Shown here piece by piece: positions 6,333 through 14,307 of a DNA stretch of 16,963 nucleotides (position 1 is the first letter of the stretch; every line of letters begins with the position of its first letter). The translations under genes and the position numbers were made by a program. The stretch lies in NCBI GenBank assembly GCA_028281485.1, contig JANQJT010000300.1, positions 1 to 16,963 on the forward strand, in the 5' to 3' direction. Source of the stretch: Phycisphaeraceae bacterium (GTDB taxonomy: Bacteria; Planctomycetota; Phycisphaerae; Phycisphaerales; Zrk34). Under the pieces are notes generated by a model, which saw only the letters and a list, made by a program, of their open reading frames with translations, made no database searches and was not told the DNA's origin.

Positions 6333-6485
6333 AATCAAAACTTGTCTTCGACGGGGCATCACGATCGGGCAGTCGCTTCGGCTCAAACCGCGCTGGACCC
6401 GGCCCAGGCCGCGGGACAGGCGGACATTGCTACGGAGACCAGAGGACGCTTGGTGGGGTATCGGGATCGCCCGATACCCCCTTAA
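6333..6485 (+). pseudogene. Remnant of a TPR-repeat protein gene (C-terminal end only)
   Basis: One open frame ending in TAA at 6483-6485 encodes about 50 residues that read like the last repeat and tail of a planctomycete tetratricopeptide protein: STGHHDRAVASAQTALD, then AQAAGQADIATETRGRL and GYRDRPIPP. Such proteins usually end with a helix pair of the form G-x-x-D-x-A-V-x-x-A-x-x-A-L, an AAG turn, a second helix with R-x-R-L, and a Y-R-x-x-x-P tail. Nothing upstream in this or other frames continues the repeats, and no ribosome binding site is seen, so I read it as a decayed or transferred fragment. Its last codons form an 11-bp perfect hairpin, GGGGTATCGGG (6455-6465) / CCCGATACCCC (6470-6480), which may now act as a transcriptional barrier ahead of the ahcY operon promoter. 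The similarity is from memory of the family and was not searched. Confidence 0.45.
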
Positions 6486-6517
6486 AGCCCCTAAAACGAC
6501 GTATCGGGCCGATTCGC

Positions 6518-6545
6518 TTGACTTGGGGGCGATTGGGCTTACAAT
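6518..6545 (+). promoter_or_regulatory. Promoter of the arsR-ahcY operon
   Basis: TTGACT (6518-6523), a 16-base spacer and TACAAT (6540-6545): five of six bases match the sigma-70 consensus in each box, the best promoter in the window. The expected start is near 6552, inside the inverted-repeat operator at 6547-6576. Confidence 0.8.
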
Positions 6546-6546
6546 T

Positions 6547-6576
6547 CATCCGAATATCCGCATAAACGGATGGATG
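6547..6576. promoter_or_regulatory. Candidate operator of the ArsR-methyltransferase regulator (ahcY site)
   Basis: ATCCG (6556-6560) and CGGAT (6567-6571) form a palindrome around the six bases CATAAA. A further CATCC (6547-6551) and GGATG (6572-6576) make an outer, slightly off-centre pair. The site covers the predicted start of transcription and the region just before the gene's start codon. The same palindrome with the same 6-base spacer precedes metF (12915-12932). No other ATCCG-N6-CGGAT was noticed in the window. Confidence 0.65.
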
Positions 6577-6578
6577 CA

Positions 6579-7532
6579 ATGGCGACCTCTACTTCCCAAC
6601 CCGCGCTGCTGGCCCAGATGGCCGTGCTCACCGACCCGGTGCGTGCGCGGATGTTGCGATTGTTGGAGGGCCACGAGCTGACCGTCGCCGAGCTCTGTCG
6701 TGTGCTTCAACTGCCGCAGAGCACAGCCAGTCGCCACCTCAAGCAGTTGGCCGGCCAGGACTGGGTCGTCAGTCGGCGTGAAGGCACCGCCACGCTCTAC
6801 CGGCTCATTCTCGACGAGCTCGACACCGAGGCGCGCAAGCTCTGGCTGTTGGTGCGCGAGCAGATACACGACTCCCGCGCCGCGCAGCGCGACGACCTGC
6901 GACTCAACAAGGTGTTGACGGATCGGCGTTCCAAGAGCGAGGCGTTTTTCCAGACCGCCGCGGGACAGTGGGACGCCATGCGTGACGAGTTGTTCGGCAA
7001 TCGTTTCGACCTGGCCGCCGTCGCGGGCCTGCTCGATCCGACCTGGGTCGTCGGCGACCTGGGCTGCGGAACCGGACAGATGACCGAGACGATCGCGCCG
7101 TTTGTTGATCAAGTGATCGCCGTCGACAGTTCCGCCGCGATGCTCAAGGCCGCACGCAAGCGGTTGAGTTCGCTGGACAACGCTTCCATCAAGCGTGGCT
7201 CGATCGAGTCGCTGCCCATCGAAGATAAACAACTGCACGCCGCGACCTGCGTGCTCGTCTTGCACCACCTGGCCGATCCCTCTACCGCACTGACCGAGGC
7301 CGCGCGTGTGCTCAAGCCCAGCGGCCGCCTGCTGATGGTCGACATGCTCCCCCACGACCACCGCGAGTACCAACAGACCATGGGCCACCAGTGGCTGGGC
7401 ATCAGCGAGACCCAGCTCCGCGACTGGCTTGCCGCCGTGGGATTGAAACTCGCCACGTTCCATCCCCTGCCGACCGATACAGAATCCAAGGGCCCGGCGC
7501 TGTTCGCCGCCGTCGCTCACAAAACCAAATAG
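6579..7532 (+). CDS. ArsR-family regulator fused to a SAM-dependent methyltransferase domain
   Basis: A 317-residue fusion. Residues 8-80 are an ArsR-type winged helix: LTDPVRARMLRLLEGHELTVAELC, recognition helix LPQSTASRHLKQL (45-57) and wing VSRREGTATLYRL (64-76). The metal-binding cysteine pair of ArsR/SmtB sensors (ELCVCDL in helix 3) is absent: only C40 is present. Residues 120-315 are a class I methyltransferase: motif I VVGDLGCGTGQ (157-167), AVDSS (181-185) with the acidic residue for the ribose, LPIEDKQLHAATCVLVLHHL (212-231) and LKPSGRLLMVD (245-255). The methyltransferase fold probably senses SAM or SAH instead of, or besides, catalysis. It is followed by ahcY after 39 bases, so the pair forms one operon. 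ATG 6579 is preferred (GGATGG five bases upstream); ATG 6570 is possible but sits inside the operator. It most resembles SahR-type regulators known from Proteobacteria. Confidence 0.9.
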   Translation: MATSTSQPALLAQMAVLTDPVRARMLRLLEGHELTVAELCRVLQLPQSTASRHLKQLAGQDWVVSRREGTATLYRLILDELDTEARKLWLLVREQIHDSRAAQRDDLRLNKVLTDRRSKSEAFFQTAAGQWDAMRDELFGNRFDLAAVAGLLDPTWVVGDLGCGTGQMTETIAPFVDQVIAVDSSAAMLKAARKRLSSLDNASIKRGSIESLPIEDKQLHAATCVLVLHHLADPSTALTEAARVLKPSGRLLMVDMLPHDHREYQQTMGHQWLGISETQLRDWLAAVGLKLATFHPLPTDTESKGPALFAAVAHKTK

Positions 7533-7571
7533 ACACCACAAACAACAAGCCCCTTCCGATTGGAGCCCGAC

Positions 7572-9075
<1,504 letters not shown>

Positions 9076-9077
<2 letters not shown>

Positions 9078-9101
9078 ATGCGCAATACACAATGCGCATT
9101 T
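9076..9101 (+). repeat. Hairpin overlapping the ahcY stop codon
   Basis: AAATGCGC (9076-9083) and GCGCATTT (9094-9101) are perfect complements around a ten-base loop. The left arm includes the last bases of the TAA stop. It lies 16 bases before the intrinsic terminator stem and may protect the 3' end of the mRNA. Confidence 0.55.
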
Positions 9102-9117
9102 GCAACATGTACCATCA

Positions 9118-9140
9118 CCCCGCCCATCGGCGGGGTTTTT
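9118..9140 (+). terminator. Intrinsic terminator of the arsR-ahcY operon
   Basis: CCCCGCC (9118-9124) / GGCGGGG (9129-9135), loop CATC, followed by five T (9136-9140). A perfect 7-bp GC stem placed 41 bases after the ahcY stop. Confidence 0.92.
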
Positions 9141-9289
9141 AATTGCGATTGTATCTTCATTGATTCCGACACAACCCTTTGTTCGACCAATAGCTTACGC
9201 GATTTTAGGGCGGGATCACGGAACGGATTTGTGATTCAAACAATGCCCGGCAAAAAACTGTGTTTTCTTGCAGTAATACCGACGTCTGT

Positions 9290-9512
9290 TGGAACCCTTA
9301 TTAAGGGTGTGCAAATCGCACCGCACAATCGCATTGTCCATCAGTGACATTGCGATAAGCCGGGTCGGATGACTCGCTGAGTGATCTCAATCGCGAGGAC
9401 CAAGGGCAGTCGTTTGTCTGTTCGACCACGGCACGTGGCTTGCAATGCACACGTAAAATCGATCCTCCTAGGGCGGTTGTTTGGCGTACTTGCCTTCAAC
9501 CGCTTTTTCTTT
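9290..9512 (+). ncRNA. Candidate structured small RNA
   Basis: No protein gene is seen between ahcY and the DgoD gene (477 bases), yet a plus-strand intrinsic terminator ends this stretch. Upstream of it lie four separate hairpins in series: ACCCTT-ATT-AAGGGT (9294-9308); ATCGCA (9328-9333) with TGCGAT (9351-9356), continued after a T-T mismatch by TGTC (9335-9338) / GACA (9346-9349) around a 7-base loop; GGTC (9363-9366) / GACC (9398-9401) enclosing CTCGC (9373-9377) / GCGAG (9393-9397) and TGAG/CTCA; and CCACG-GCA-CGTGG (9426-9438). Between the last stem and the terminator is TCCTCC (9463-9468), complementary to a Shine-Dalgarno sequence. This layout is that of a trans-acting small RNA of roughly 200-220 bases. 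No convincing promoter was found, and the 5' end is a guess. Confidence 0.5.
9473..9512 (+). terminator. Plus-strand intrinsic terminator with no gene before it
   Basis: GCGGTTG (9473-9479) pairs with CAACCGC (9497-9503); inside, GGC (9483-9485) pairs with GCC (9492-9494). TTTTTCTTT (9504-9512) follows. The T tract lies on the plus strand, so it cannot terminate the minus-strand dgoD-like gene, and ahcY already has its own terminator 335 bases earlier. Confidence 0.75.
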
Positions 9513-9554
9513 GCGCACATGCAATCCGATACCCGGAACACAAACGGGATTCAG

Positions 9555-10673
9555 TCACCACTCCGTGATCGATCCATCGGGCAACTCGAATGTGGGCGTC
9601 TGCCAGTCGCCAGCAAACACCTTGTCTTGCAGCGCATCGTCATCCAACGCGATGCCCAGTCCCGGGCCGGTTGGCACGGGGATGTAGCCGTCTTCAACGA
9701 CGAACGGTTGAGTCAGGTATCCCTTGCCGAGCGTGACGTGTTCCTGACAGAGGAAGTTCGGCGTCGTCGCGTCGACCTGCAGGCAGGCGGCTAGCGCGAT
9801 CGGCCCCAGCGGACAGTGCGGCGCCAGCGCGATGTTGCGCGACTCCGCCATCGCCGCGATCCGGCGCACCTCCGCGATGCCGCCGGCGTGCGAAAGGTCC
9901 GGCTGCACCACCGCGACCGCCCGCTGCTGGATCACGTCCTGAAAGTCCCACCGCGTGTACAACCGCTCACCGGTCGCCAGCGGGATTGAAGTGACACGCG
10001 ACAGCTCCTTCAACGCCGCGGTATCACCGGGCAACACCGGCTCTTCCATGAACAGCGGGTCGTAAGGCTCCAGCTTCTGCGCCAATCGGCGTGAAAGCGC
10101 CGGTGTCGTACGCCCGTGCATATCGATCGCGATGTCGATCTCCGGCCCGGCCGACTCGCGGATACGCGCCATCATCTGCACCGCCTTGTCCATCTCGGCT
10201 GGCGTCTCCAACATGCGACACGCCTCGACGGGGCTGAACTTGTACGCGGTGAACTGTTTCTGTTCGACGTGATGGATGAAGTTATTGATGTAGTCACCCG
10301 TCTGTCCACCCTTGATCCAGCCGTACATGCGGATCCGGTCGCGCACACGCCCGCCGAGCAGCTGATGCACGGGCACGCCGAGCGATTTTCCGAGGATGTC
10401 CCACAGCGCGTGCTCCACACCCGAGATCGCCGAGCTGAGCACGGGCCCGCCGCGGTAAAACGTCTGGCGGTACATGCGCTGCCACAGGTGTTCGATGCGA
10501 CGCGGGTCCTGGCCGATCAACATCGGCTCCAGCTCGCGCACGGCCCGGGCGACGGTCTGCGCCCGTCCCTCGAGCGATGGCTCACCCAGGCCCACGATGT
10601 CCGTGTCGGTGTGCACCTTCAAGAACACCCAGCGCGGCCGAACGTGCATCAGTTCCAGGCGTGTGATCTTCAT
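9555..10673 (-). CDS. Mandelate racemase/enolase-superfamily dehydratase, D-galactonate dehydratase-like
   Basis: A 372-residue protein closely following DgoD, which dehydrates D-galactonate to 2-keto-3-deoxygalactonate. The start MKITRLELMHVRPRWVFLKVHTD, GEPSLEGRAQTV, and RGGPVLSSAISGVEHALWDILGK are typical. Barrel residues line up one position after E. coli DgoD numbering: metal ligands D184 (in DMHGR), E210 (MEEPVLP) and E236 (ATGERLY), catalytic H186 and H286 (APHCPLGP), plus QPDLSHAGGI. About ten residues are missing in the segment after LCQEHV compared with the E. coli enzyme (382), so substrate could differ; other acid-sugar dehydratases of this subgroup are possible. The ATG at 10673 lies six bases after the stop of the double-ACT gene, with only a weak GAG as ribosome site, suggesting translational coupling. 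No sugar kinase, aldolase or transporter lies next to it. Confidence 0.87.
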   Translation of the reverse strand: MKITRLELMHVRPRWVFLKVHTDTDIVGLGEPSLEGRAQTVARAVRELEPMLIGQDPRRIEHLWQRMYRQTFYRGGPVLSSAISGVEHALWDILGKSLGVPVHQLLGGRVRDRIRMYGWIKGGQTGDYINNFIHHVEQKQFTAYKFSPVEACRMLETPAEMDKAVQMMARIRESAGPEIDIAIDMHGRTTPALSRRLAQKLEPYDPLFMEEPVLPGDTAALKELSRVTSIPLATGERLYTRWDFQDVIQQRAVAVVQPDLSHAGGIAEVRRIAAMAESRNIALAPHCPLGPIALAACLQVDATTPNFLCQEHVTLGKGYLTQPFVVEDGYIPVPTGPGLGIALDDDALQDKVFAGDWQTPTFELPDGSITEW

Positions 10674-10679
10674 GATCGG

Positions 10680-11219
10680 TCAGCTCGTGTGCAGCGTGAT
10701 GTCTACGTCCAACTCGTTCGCGATGCGATCGAGCGTCGCGTGCAACTCGTCCAGGTCGGTCGACTCGGGCACGTCGAGGTCCGCGTGGGCCCGGAACATC
10801 TCCTCGCCGGACATCGCGGCGCTGGCGACTTCGGTCGATAGGTCGAGCACGTTGATGCCGCGGCTTGCCAGCGCGTGCGCCACCTCGCGCACGATGCCGG
10901 GTCGATCGTGACCCAGCAGTTCCATCGTCACCATTCGCGTGGCGGGCGGCGCACTCTCGCCCGATGTTTCGATTGAGATGTGCAGGTCCTGTTCGCTCAA
11001 TTGCTCAAGTGCCTGCGTCATCGCCTCCAGTGAATCGCCCGCGACGTTTACGCGCAGCACGCCGGCGAACTTGCCCGCCAGCTTGGTCATGCGGCTCTCG
11101 ATCCAGTTGCCGTCGTGCTCGGCGACGACCGCCGCGACCGACTCGACCAGGCCGGGCTTGTCGTCGCCGATGAGGGTCAGCACCAGTGCCTTGTACGAAC
11201 TCGATCCGGGTGTGGTCAT
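10680..11219 (-). CDS. Double ACT-domain protein, GcvR-like
   Basis: A 179-residue protein made of two ACT domains (about 12-85 and 96-175), each opening with the ligand-loop motif: LIGDDKPGLVESVA and LLGHDRPGIVREVA. This is the architecture of GcvR, the glycine cleavage system regulator that acts by protein contact with GcvA in enteric bacteria. No GcvA-type gene is here, so the role is more generally amino-acid or metabolite sensing. No catalytic domain and no DNA-binding domain are visible, and no membrane segment. The ATG at 11219 is chosen for GAGG seven bases upstream; the longer frame to 11261 adds a non-ACT tail. It forms an operon with the DgoD-like gene (six-base gap), which is an unusual pairing. 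A minus-strand promoter CTGACA-17-TACGAT lies just upstream. Confidence 0.82.
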   Translation of the reverse strand: MTTPGSSSYKALVLTLIGDDKPGLVESVAAVVAEHDGNWIESRMTKLAGKFAGVLRVNVAGDSLEAMTQALEQLSEQDLHISIETSGESAPPATRMVTMELLGHDRPGIVREVAHALASRGINVLDLSTEVASAAMSGEEMFRAHADLDVPESTDLDELHATLDRIANELDVDITLHTS

Positions 11220-11259
11220 GGCTGTGCCTCGCGTGATAGGGCGGCTTTCCGCGGACCGC

Positions 11260-11288
11260 ATCGTATGTCAAACCGGGCGGGATGTCAG
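11260..11288 (-). promoter_or_regulatory. Promoter of the ACT-dgoD operon
   Basis: Minus strand CTGACA (11288-11283), a 17-base spacer, TACGAT (11265-11260). Expected start near 11253, giving a leader of about 34 bases before the ATG at 11219. The first box matches the consensus at five of six positions, the second at four. Confidence 0.5.
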
Positions 11289-11426
11289 CGTTCGTCTGTG
11301 ACGGTTAGGCGTTATCGGGCGAGAGTTTGCAGGGGTTTACAGCGTTTTTGCCTTGCCTTGCCGCGGGGGTGGGGTAGCTTTGGAACGGTGTCGATCCAGC
11401 GAAAAGGCAACCGGAAGCGAGTCGAG

Positions 11427-12848
11427 ATGATTGGCCTGAGATGGATGGCGATTGGTTGTGTGCTGGCGGTCTGTCTGACCGCGCAGCGTGGTGCAGCGCA
11501 GTCCGCGGGGATCGGGCTGAACTTCACCGGCGCGACGTTCGGCGTGCAATCCGATTTCATTCCACCCGACACGATGGGAGCCGTCGGCCCGGATCACATC
11601 GTCGAACTGATCAACGGCAGCTACCGCGTCTATGACAAGTCCACCGGCGCCGCGCTGCTCGGCTCATCGCTCAACGATTTCTGGAACGCGTCCGGATCGG
11701 GTTTCGATGGCGACTTCACCTTTGACCCGCGCGTCCTCTACGACCCGTTCGCTCAGCGCTGGTACGCCACCGCCGTAGACAACAAGCACGCCAACAACAA
11801 CTTCCTCTTCGCCGTCTCGCAATCCGCCAACCCGCTGGACGGGTGGACGGGTTACAAGATCGATTCCGATACCAGCGACACGCGCTGGGCCGACTTCCCG
11901 CAGATCGGCTACAACGGTGAAGCCGTCGTCGTCGCCGCCAAGATGTTGCTCCAGCCCGGCAACACCGGTGGCGCAGGCAACGCCGTGATCACCGTCTCAA
12001 AAGCGGACCTGCTCGCCGCTTCCCCTTCTCCCACGTTTCACCTGCTCAACGGCAACGGCCTGTCCCTCATCCGCCAGGTCCAGCCCATGGTCGACCTGGA
12101 CAACGTGACCGGCCCGGTCTCCACGTTCTCCGCCACGCTCGACCTGTCCACCTTCGGCAACGTCATTCAGCACTCCGCAATCAATAATCCCGCCTCCGCT
12201 ACGCCCACCACCGGCTTCCCCTTGAACATCCCCGTCACCAGCTACACCAACCCGCCCAGCGGAACGCAACCGACAGGCTTCGTGCCGCTGCACGCCAATG
12301 ACGATCGACTCGGCACGAGTGTCATCCTCCAGAACGGTTCCTACTGGGGCGTGCACTCCGTGCAGGACCCGGTCACCGGTAACGTCGGGGCGCAGTGGTT
12401 CGAGATCGATGCCGTGACGCGCGCGACGCTGCAGGACGGCATCATCGGCGACAGCGAACTGGACCTGCTCTATCCCTCAATCGCTGTGAACGATGCGGGT
12501 GATGTCGTGATCGGTTTCTCGGGCACGGGGCCGAACACGTTTGCCGGCGCCTACGCGATCGTGGGCGCGACCGACGGGGCGGGTCTGACCACGTTTGGTG
12601 ACATCAAGCTGCTGCGGCAGGGTGAAGCGGGTTACGAGCGGATCGACTCCAAGGGTCGCAACCGCTGGGGCGATTACTCGGCGACCGTGGTCGATCCGAT
12701 CGATCCTTCTCGGTTCTGGACCTTCCAGACCTACGCACTCAGCGAAGACCAGTGGGCCGTGCGGGTGACGGAGCTGAACATCCCCGAGCCGGTCGGCGGG
12801 GTGTTGCTGCTGTTGGGTGGGGCGGCGGTGCTGAGAAGGCGCCGCTGA
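11427..12848 (+). CDS. Secreted PEP-CTERM protein of unknown function
   Basis: A 473-residue exported protein. The N terminus, MIGLRWMAIGCVLAVCLTAQRGAAQS, is a signal peptide with probable cleavage after AAQ (residue 25). The C terminus is a textbook PEP-CTERM signal: PEP at 453-455, a hydrophobic stretch VGGVLLLLGGAAVL and four arginines, recognised by exosortase. The mature part is polar, rich in Asn, Thr, Gly and Asp, with blocks such as PPDTMGAVGPDHIVELINGSYRVYDKSTGA, DPRVLYDPFAQRWYATAVD and RWGDYSATVVDPIDPSRFWTFQTYA that suggest repeated beta strands, perhaps a propeller. No catalytic motif is recognised. ATG 11427 gives the best signal peptide; ribosome site is weak (GGAAGCGAG). A poor TTGCCT-16-TAGCTT pair (11353-11380) may be the promoter. 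It is divergent from the ACT operon and followed 99 bases later by metF, with no clear terminator. Confidence 0.85.
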   Translation: MIGLRWMAIGCVLAVCLTAQRGAAQSAGIGLNFTGATFGVQSDFIPPDTMGAVGPDHIVELINGSYRVYDKSTGAALLGSSLNDFWNASGSGFDGDFTFDPRVLYDPFAQRWYATAVDNKHANNNFLFAVSQSANPLDGWTGYKIDSDTSDTRWADFPQIGYNGEAVVVAAKMLLQPGNTGGAGNAVITVSKADLLAASPSPTFHLLNGNGLSLIRQVQPMVDLDNVTGPVSTFSATLDLSTFGNVIQHSAINNPASATPTTGFPLNIPVTSYTNPPSGTQPTGFVPLHANDDRLGTSVILQNGSYWGVHSVQDPVTGNVGAQWFEIDAVTRATLQDGIIGDSELDLLYPSIAVNDAGDVVIGFSGTGPNTFAGAYAIVGATDGAGLTTFGDIKLLRQGEAGYERIDSKGRNRWGDYSATVVDPIDPSRFWTFQTYALSEDQWAVRVTELNIPEPVGGVLLLLGGAAVLRRRR

Positions 12849-12888
12849 GCGAGGGGCTTGGCGGTACAATCACCCGGTGTCGAATCGC

Positions 12889-12917
12889 TTGCCCGATCGG
12901 GAGCCGCCGCATATCAT
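12889..12917 (+). promoter_or_regulatory. Candidate promoter of metF
   Basis: TTGCCC (12889-12894), 17 bases, TATCAT (12912-12917; five of six to the -10 consensus). The expected start is near 12924. The operator palindrome at 12915-12932 overlaps the -10 box and start site. A TACAAT at 12865-12870 is an alternative -10 without a good partner. Confidence 0.5.
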
Positions 12918-12932
12918 CCGTTCATGCGGATG
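12915..12932. promoter_or_regulatory. Candidate operator upstream of metF, shared with ahcY
   Basis: CATCCG (12915-12920), TTCATG, CGGATG (12927-12932): a perfect 6+6 palindrome with a 6-base spacer, the same arms and spacing as the site before the arsR-ahcY operon (6556-6572). It covers the predicted -10 box and start of metF, a normal place for a repressor. Confidence 0.65.
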
Positions 12933-12947
12933 AAAGGATGAATTGGA

Positions 12948-13877
12948 ATGCACGTCACCGACCTCTTTGCCAAGCACCGGGCGACCTTCAGCTTCGAGTT
13001 CTACCCCCCCAAGACCGACGCCGGCTGGGACGCGCTGTTCCGCACCATCCAGGAGCTCGAGCCGCTCAAGCCCTCGTTCGTCTCGGTCACCTACGGGGCC
13101 GGCGGCACGACGCGCGAGCAGACCCACGACCTGGTCGTGCGCATTCGACGGGAGTCTGACCTCTCGCCCATCCCGCACCTGACCTGCGTGTGTCACGACG
13201 AAGACGAGATCCGACTGATCCTCCAGCGTTACGCCGAGGAGGGCGTGGCGAACATCCTGGCGCTGGGCGGTGATCCGCCGCGTGAGCGGGGCGATTACGA
13301 CCGGTCGGCCGACGCGTTCCGTCACGCCGCGGACCTTGTCCGTTTCATCAAGCGGTTCAACGACAGCGGTGTGCACGCCGACCCGCGCGGCTTCGGCATC
13401 GGTGTGGCCGGGTTCCCTGAGGGCCATCCCGCCACGCCCAACCGCATGCTCGAACTGGATCACCTCAAGGCCAAGGTCGACGCCGGCGCCGATTACATCG
13501 TCACCCAGCTGTTCTTCAACAACGGCGACTTCTACGACTTCGTCGAGCGTTGCGAGGTGGTGGGCATCGACGTGCCCATCATCGCGGGCATCATGCCGAT
13601 CACGTCACACGCGATGTTCAAGCGCCTACCGGACCTCGCCGCCGGCGCACGCTACCCCAGCAAGCTGCTCAAGCGCATCCTCCGGTGCGGTGAGAACGAC
13701 GAGGAGATTCGCCGCGTGGGCATCGAGTGGGCCGCCCAGCAGTGCTACAAACTCATCGATCACGGCGTCAAGGGCATCCACTTCTACACCCTCAACAAGT
13801 CCACCGCCACGGCCGAGATCTTCCGCCGCCTCGGCGTCGAGGACGCCGCACAGCTCGAACAACGCACGGGTGAATAA
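12948..13877 (+). CDS. metF: 5,10-methylenetetrahydrofolate reductase
   Basis: A 309-residue flavoenzyme that reduces 5,10-methylene-THF to 5-methyl-THF, the methyl donor for turning homocysteine into methionine. The family marks are FSFEFYPPK with the catalytic Glu (E17), FVSVTYGAGGTTREQT (44-59), HLTCV, ILALGGDPPRE with the flavin-contacting Asp (D109), VAGFPEGHP, YIVTQLFFN, IIAGIMPI and the C-terminal GIHFYTLNKSTAT. Length is normal (about 295-310). The ATG at 12948 has AAAGGA nine bases upstream. It uses the homocysteine released by AhcY as the eventual partner in remethylation and shares a candidate operator with the arsR-ahcY operon, so the two are probably co-regulated. No terminator is seen directly after it. 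Confidence 0.97.
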   Translation: MHVTDLFAKHRATFSFEFYPPKTDAGWDALFRTIQELEPLKPSFVSVTYGAGGTTREQTHDLVVRIRRESDLSPIPHLTCVCHDEDEIRLILQRYAEEGVANILALGGDPPRERGDYDRSADAFRHAADLVRFIKRFNDSGVHADPRGFGIGVAGFPEGHPATPNRMLELDHLKAKVDAGADYIVTQLFFNNGDFYDFVERCEVVGIDVPIIAGIMPITSHAMFKRLPDLAAGARYPSKLLKRILRCGENDEEIRRVGIEWAAQQCYKLIDHGVKGIHFYTLNKSTATAEIFRRLGVEDAAQLEQRTGE

Positions 13878-13949
13878 TCGAAAATGCGATTGATTGTGCG
13901 CTGCGTTCTCAATTAGCGAAATTCTGTTTTTTCACTGGTTTCGTTCGCC

Positions 13950-13984
13950 GAGTGAATGCGATCATAGTGTGGAACCTTTCACTC
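13950..13984. repeat. Inverted repeat before the Cys-rich small gene
   Basis: GAGTGAA (13950-13956) and TTCACTC (13978-13984) are perfect complements 21 bases apart, ending just before the ribosome binding site of the next gene. A further TTCACT occurs at 13931-13936. It may be an operator or a leader hairpin; low certainty. Confidence 0.35.
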
Positions 13985-14000
13985 AATAGGGAGGTCTGTC

Positions 14001-14204
14001 ATGATCAATCTCACAGAAGGACAGTGTGGTTTGTGCGCTCACTTTGGTGAAGCTCACCCGCAGGAACCGCAGCTCGTACAGATCCGCACCAGCCGCTCAG
14101 CGCCTGAGCAGTATGTCGATAGCTGTGGTCACAGCGACCACAAGCTCGACCACCTGCGCGTCAGTGCGATCAGTGGATGTGACGGTTTTCAGCCCGCCAC
14201 CTGA
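14001..14204 (+). CDS. Small cysteine-rich protein, possibly metal-binding
   Basis: A 67-residue soluble protein with four cysteines: C9 and C12 (QCGLCAHFGE), C42 (SCGHSDH) and C60 (SGCDGFQPA). The CxxC pair followed by C-G-H and a last C suggests a zinc or Fe-S site with Cys and His ligands. It has no signal peptide or membrane segment. The gene is well supported: AGGGAGGT (13988-13995) lies five bases before the ATG at 14001, and the reading frame fills the space between metF and trpA. From its pattern it looks like a conserved planctomycete protein of unknown function, but I cannot name the family. Two bases of inverted-repeat evidence upstream hint at regulation. It is not obviously part of the metF or trpA unit, being 123 bases after metF and 103 before trpA. 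Confidence 0.78.
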   Translation: MINLTEGQCGLCAHFGEAHPQEPQLVQIRTSRSAPEQYVDSCGHSDHKLDHLRVSAISGCDGFQPAT

Positions 14205-14272
14205 AAACCCCGCACCGCCCGATCTGTCAATGAACGATCTACCGTAGTCCGTTGGCTGCGTCACCTGCCGCG

Positions 14273-14301
14273 TTGCGGGCTGAGTGGACCGTCGCTACCC
14301 T
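14273..14301 (+). promoter_or_regulatory. Candidate promoter of trpA (leaderless arrangement)
   Basis: TTGCGG (14273-14278), 17 bases, TACCCT (14296-14301), then six bases and the ATG of trpA at 14308. The predicted start coincides with the start codon, and no Shine-Dalgarno lies before it. Compare aroDE, with CTGCGG-17-TATACT and seven bases to its ATG. Confidence 0.45.
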
Positions 14302-14307
14302 GCGGCC

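Noticed and set aside
6188..6546. SAH or SAM riboswitch before the ahcY operon
   Set aside because: The conserved core of the SAH riboswitch was not found, and the promoter lies only about 25-30 bases before the start codon, so the mRNA leader is too short for a riboswitch.
9290..9512. 6S RNA, tmRNA or SRP RNA as identity of the structured region
   Set aside because: There is no long single bulged hairpin as in 6S RNA, no tRNA-like ends as in tmRNA, and no SRP-type tetraloop helix, so it is left as unnamed.
11115..11426. Upstream extension of the first PEP-CTERM gene
   Set aside because: It overlaps the divergent ACT gene and would bury the signal peptide.
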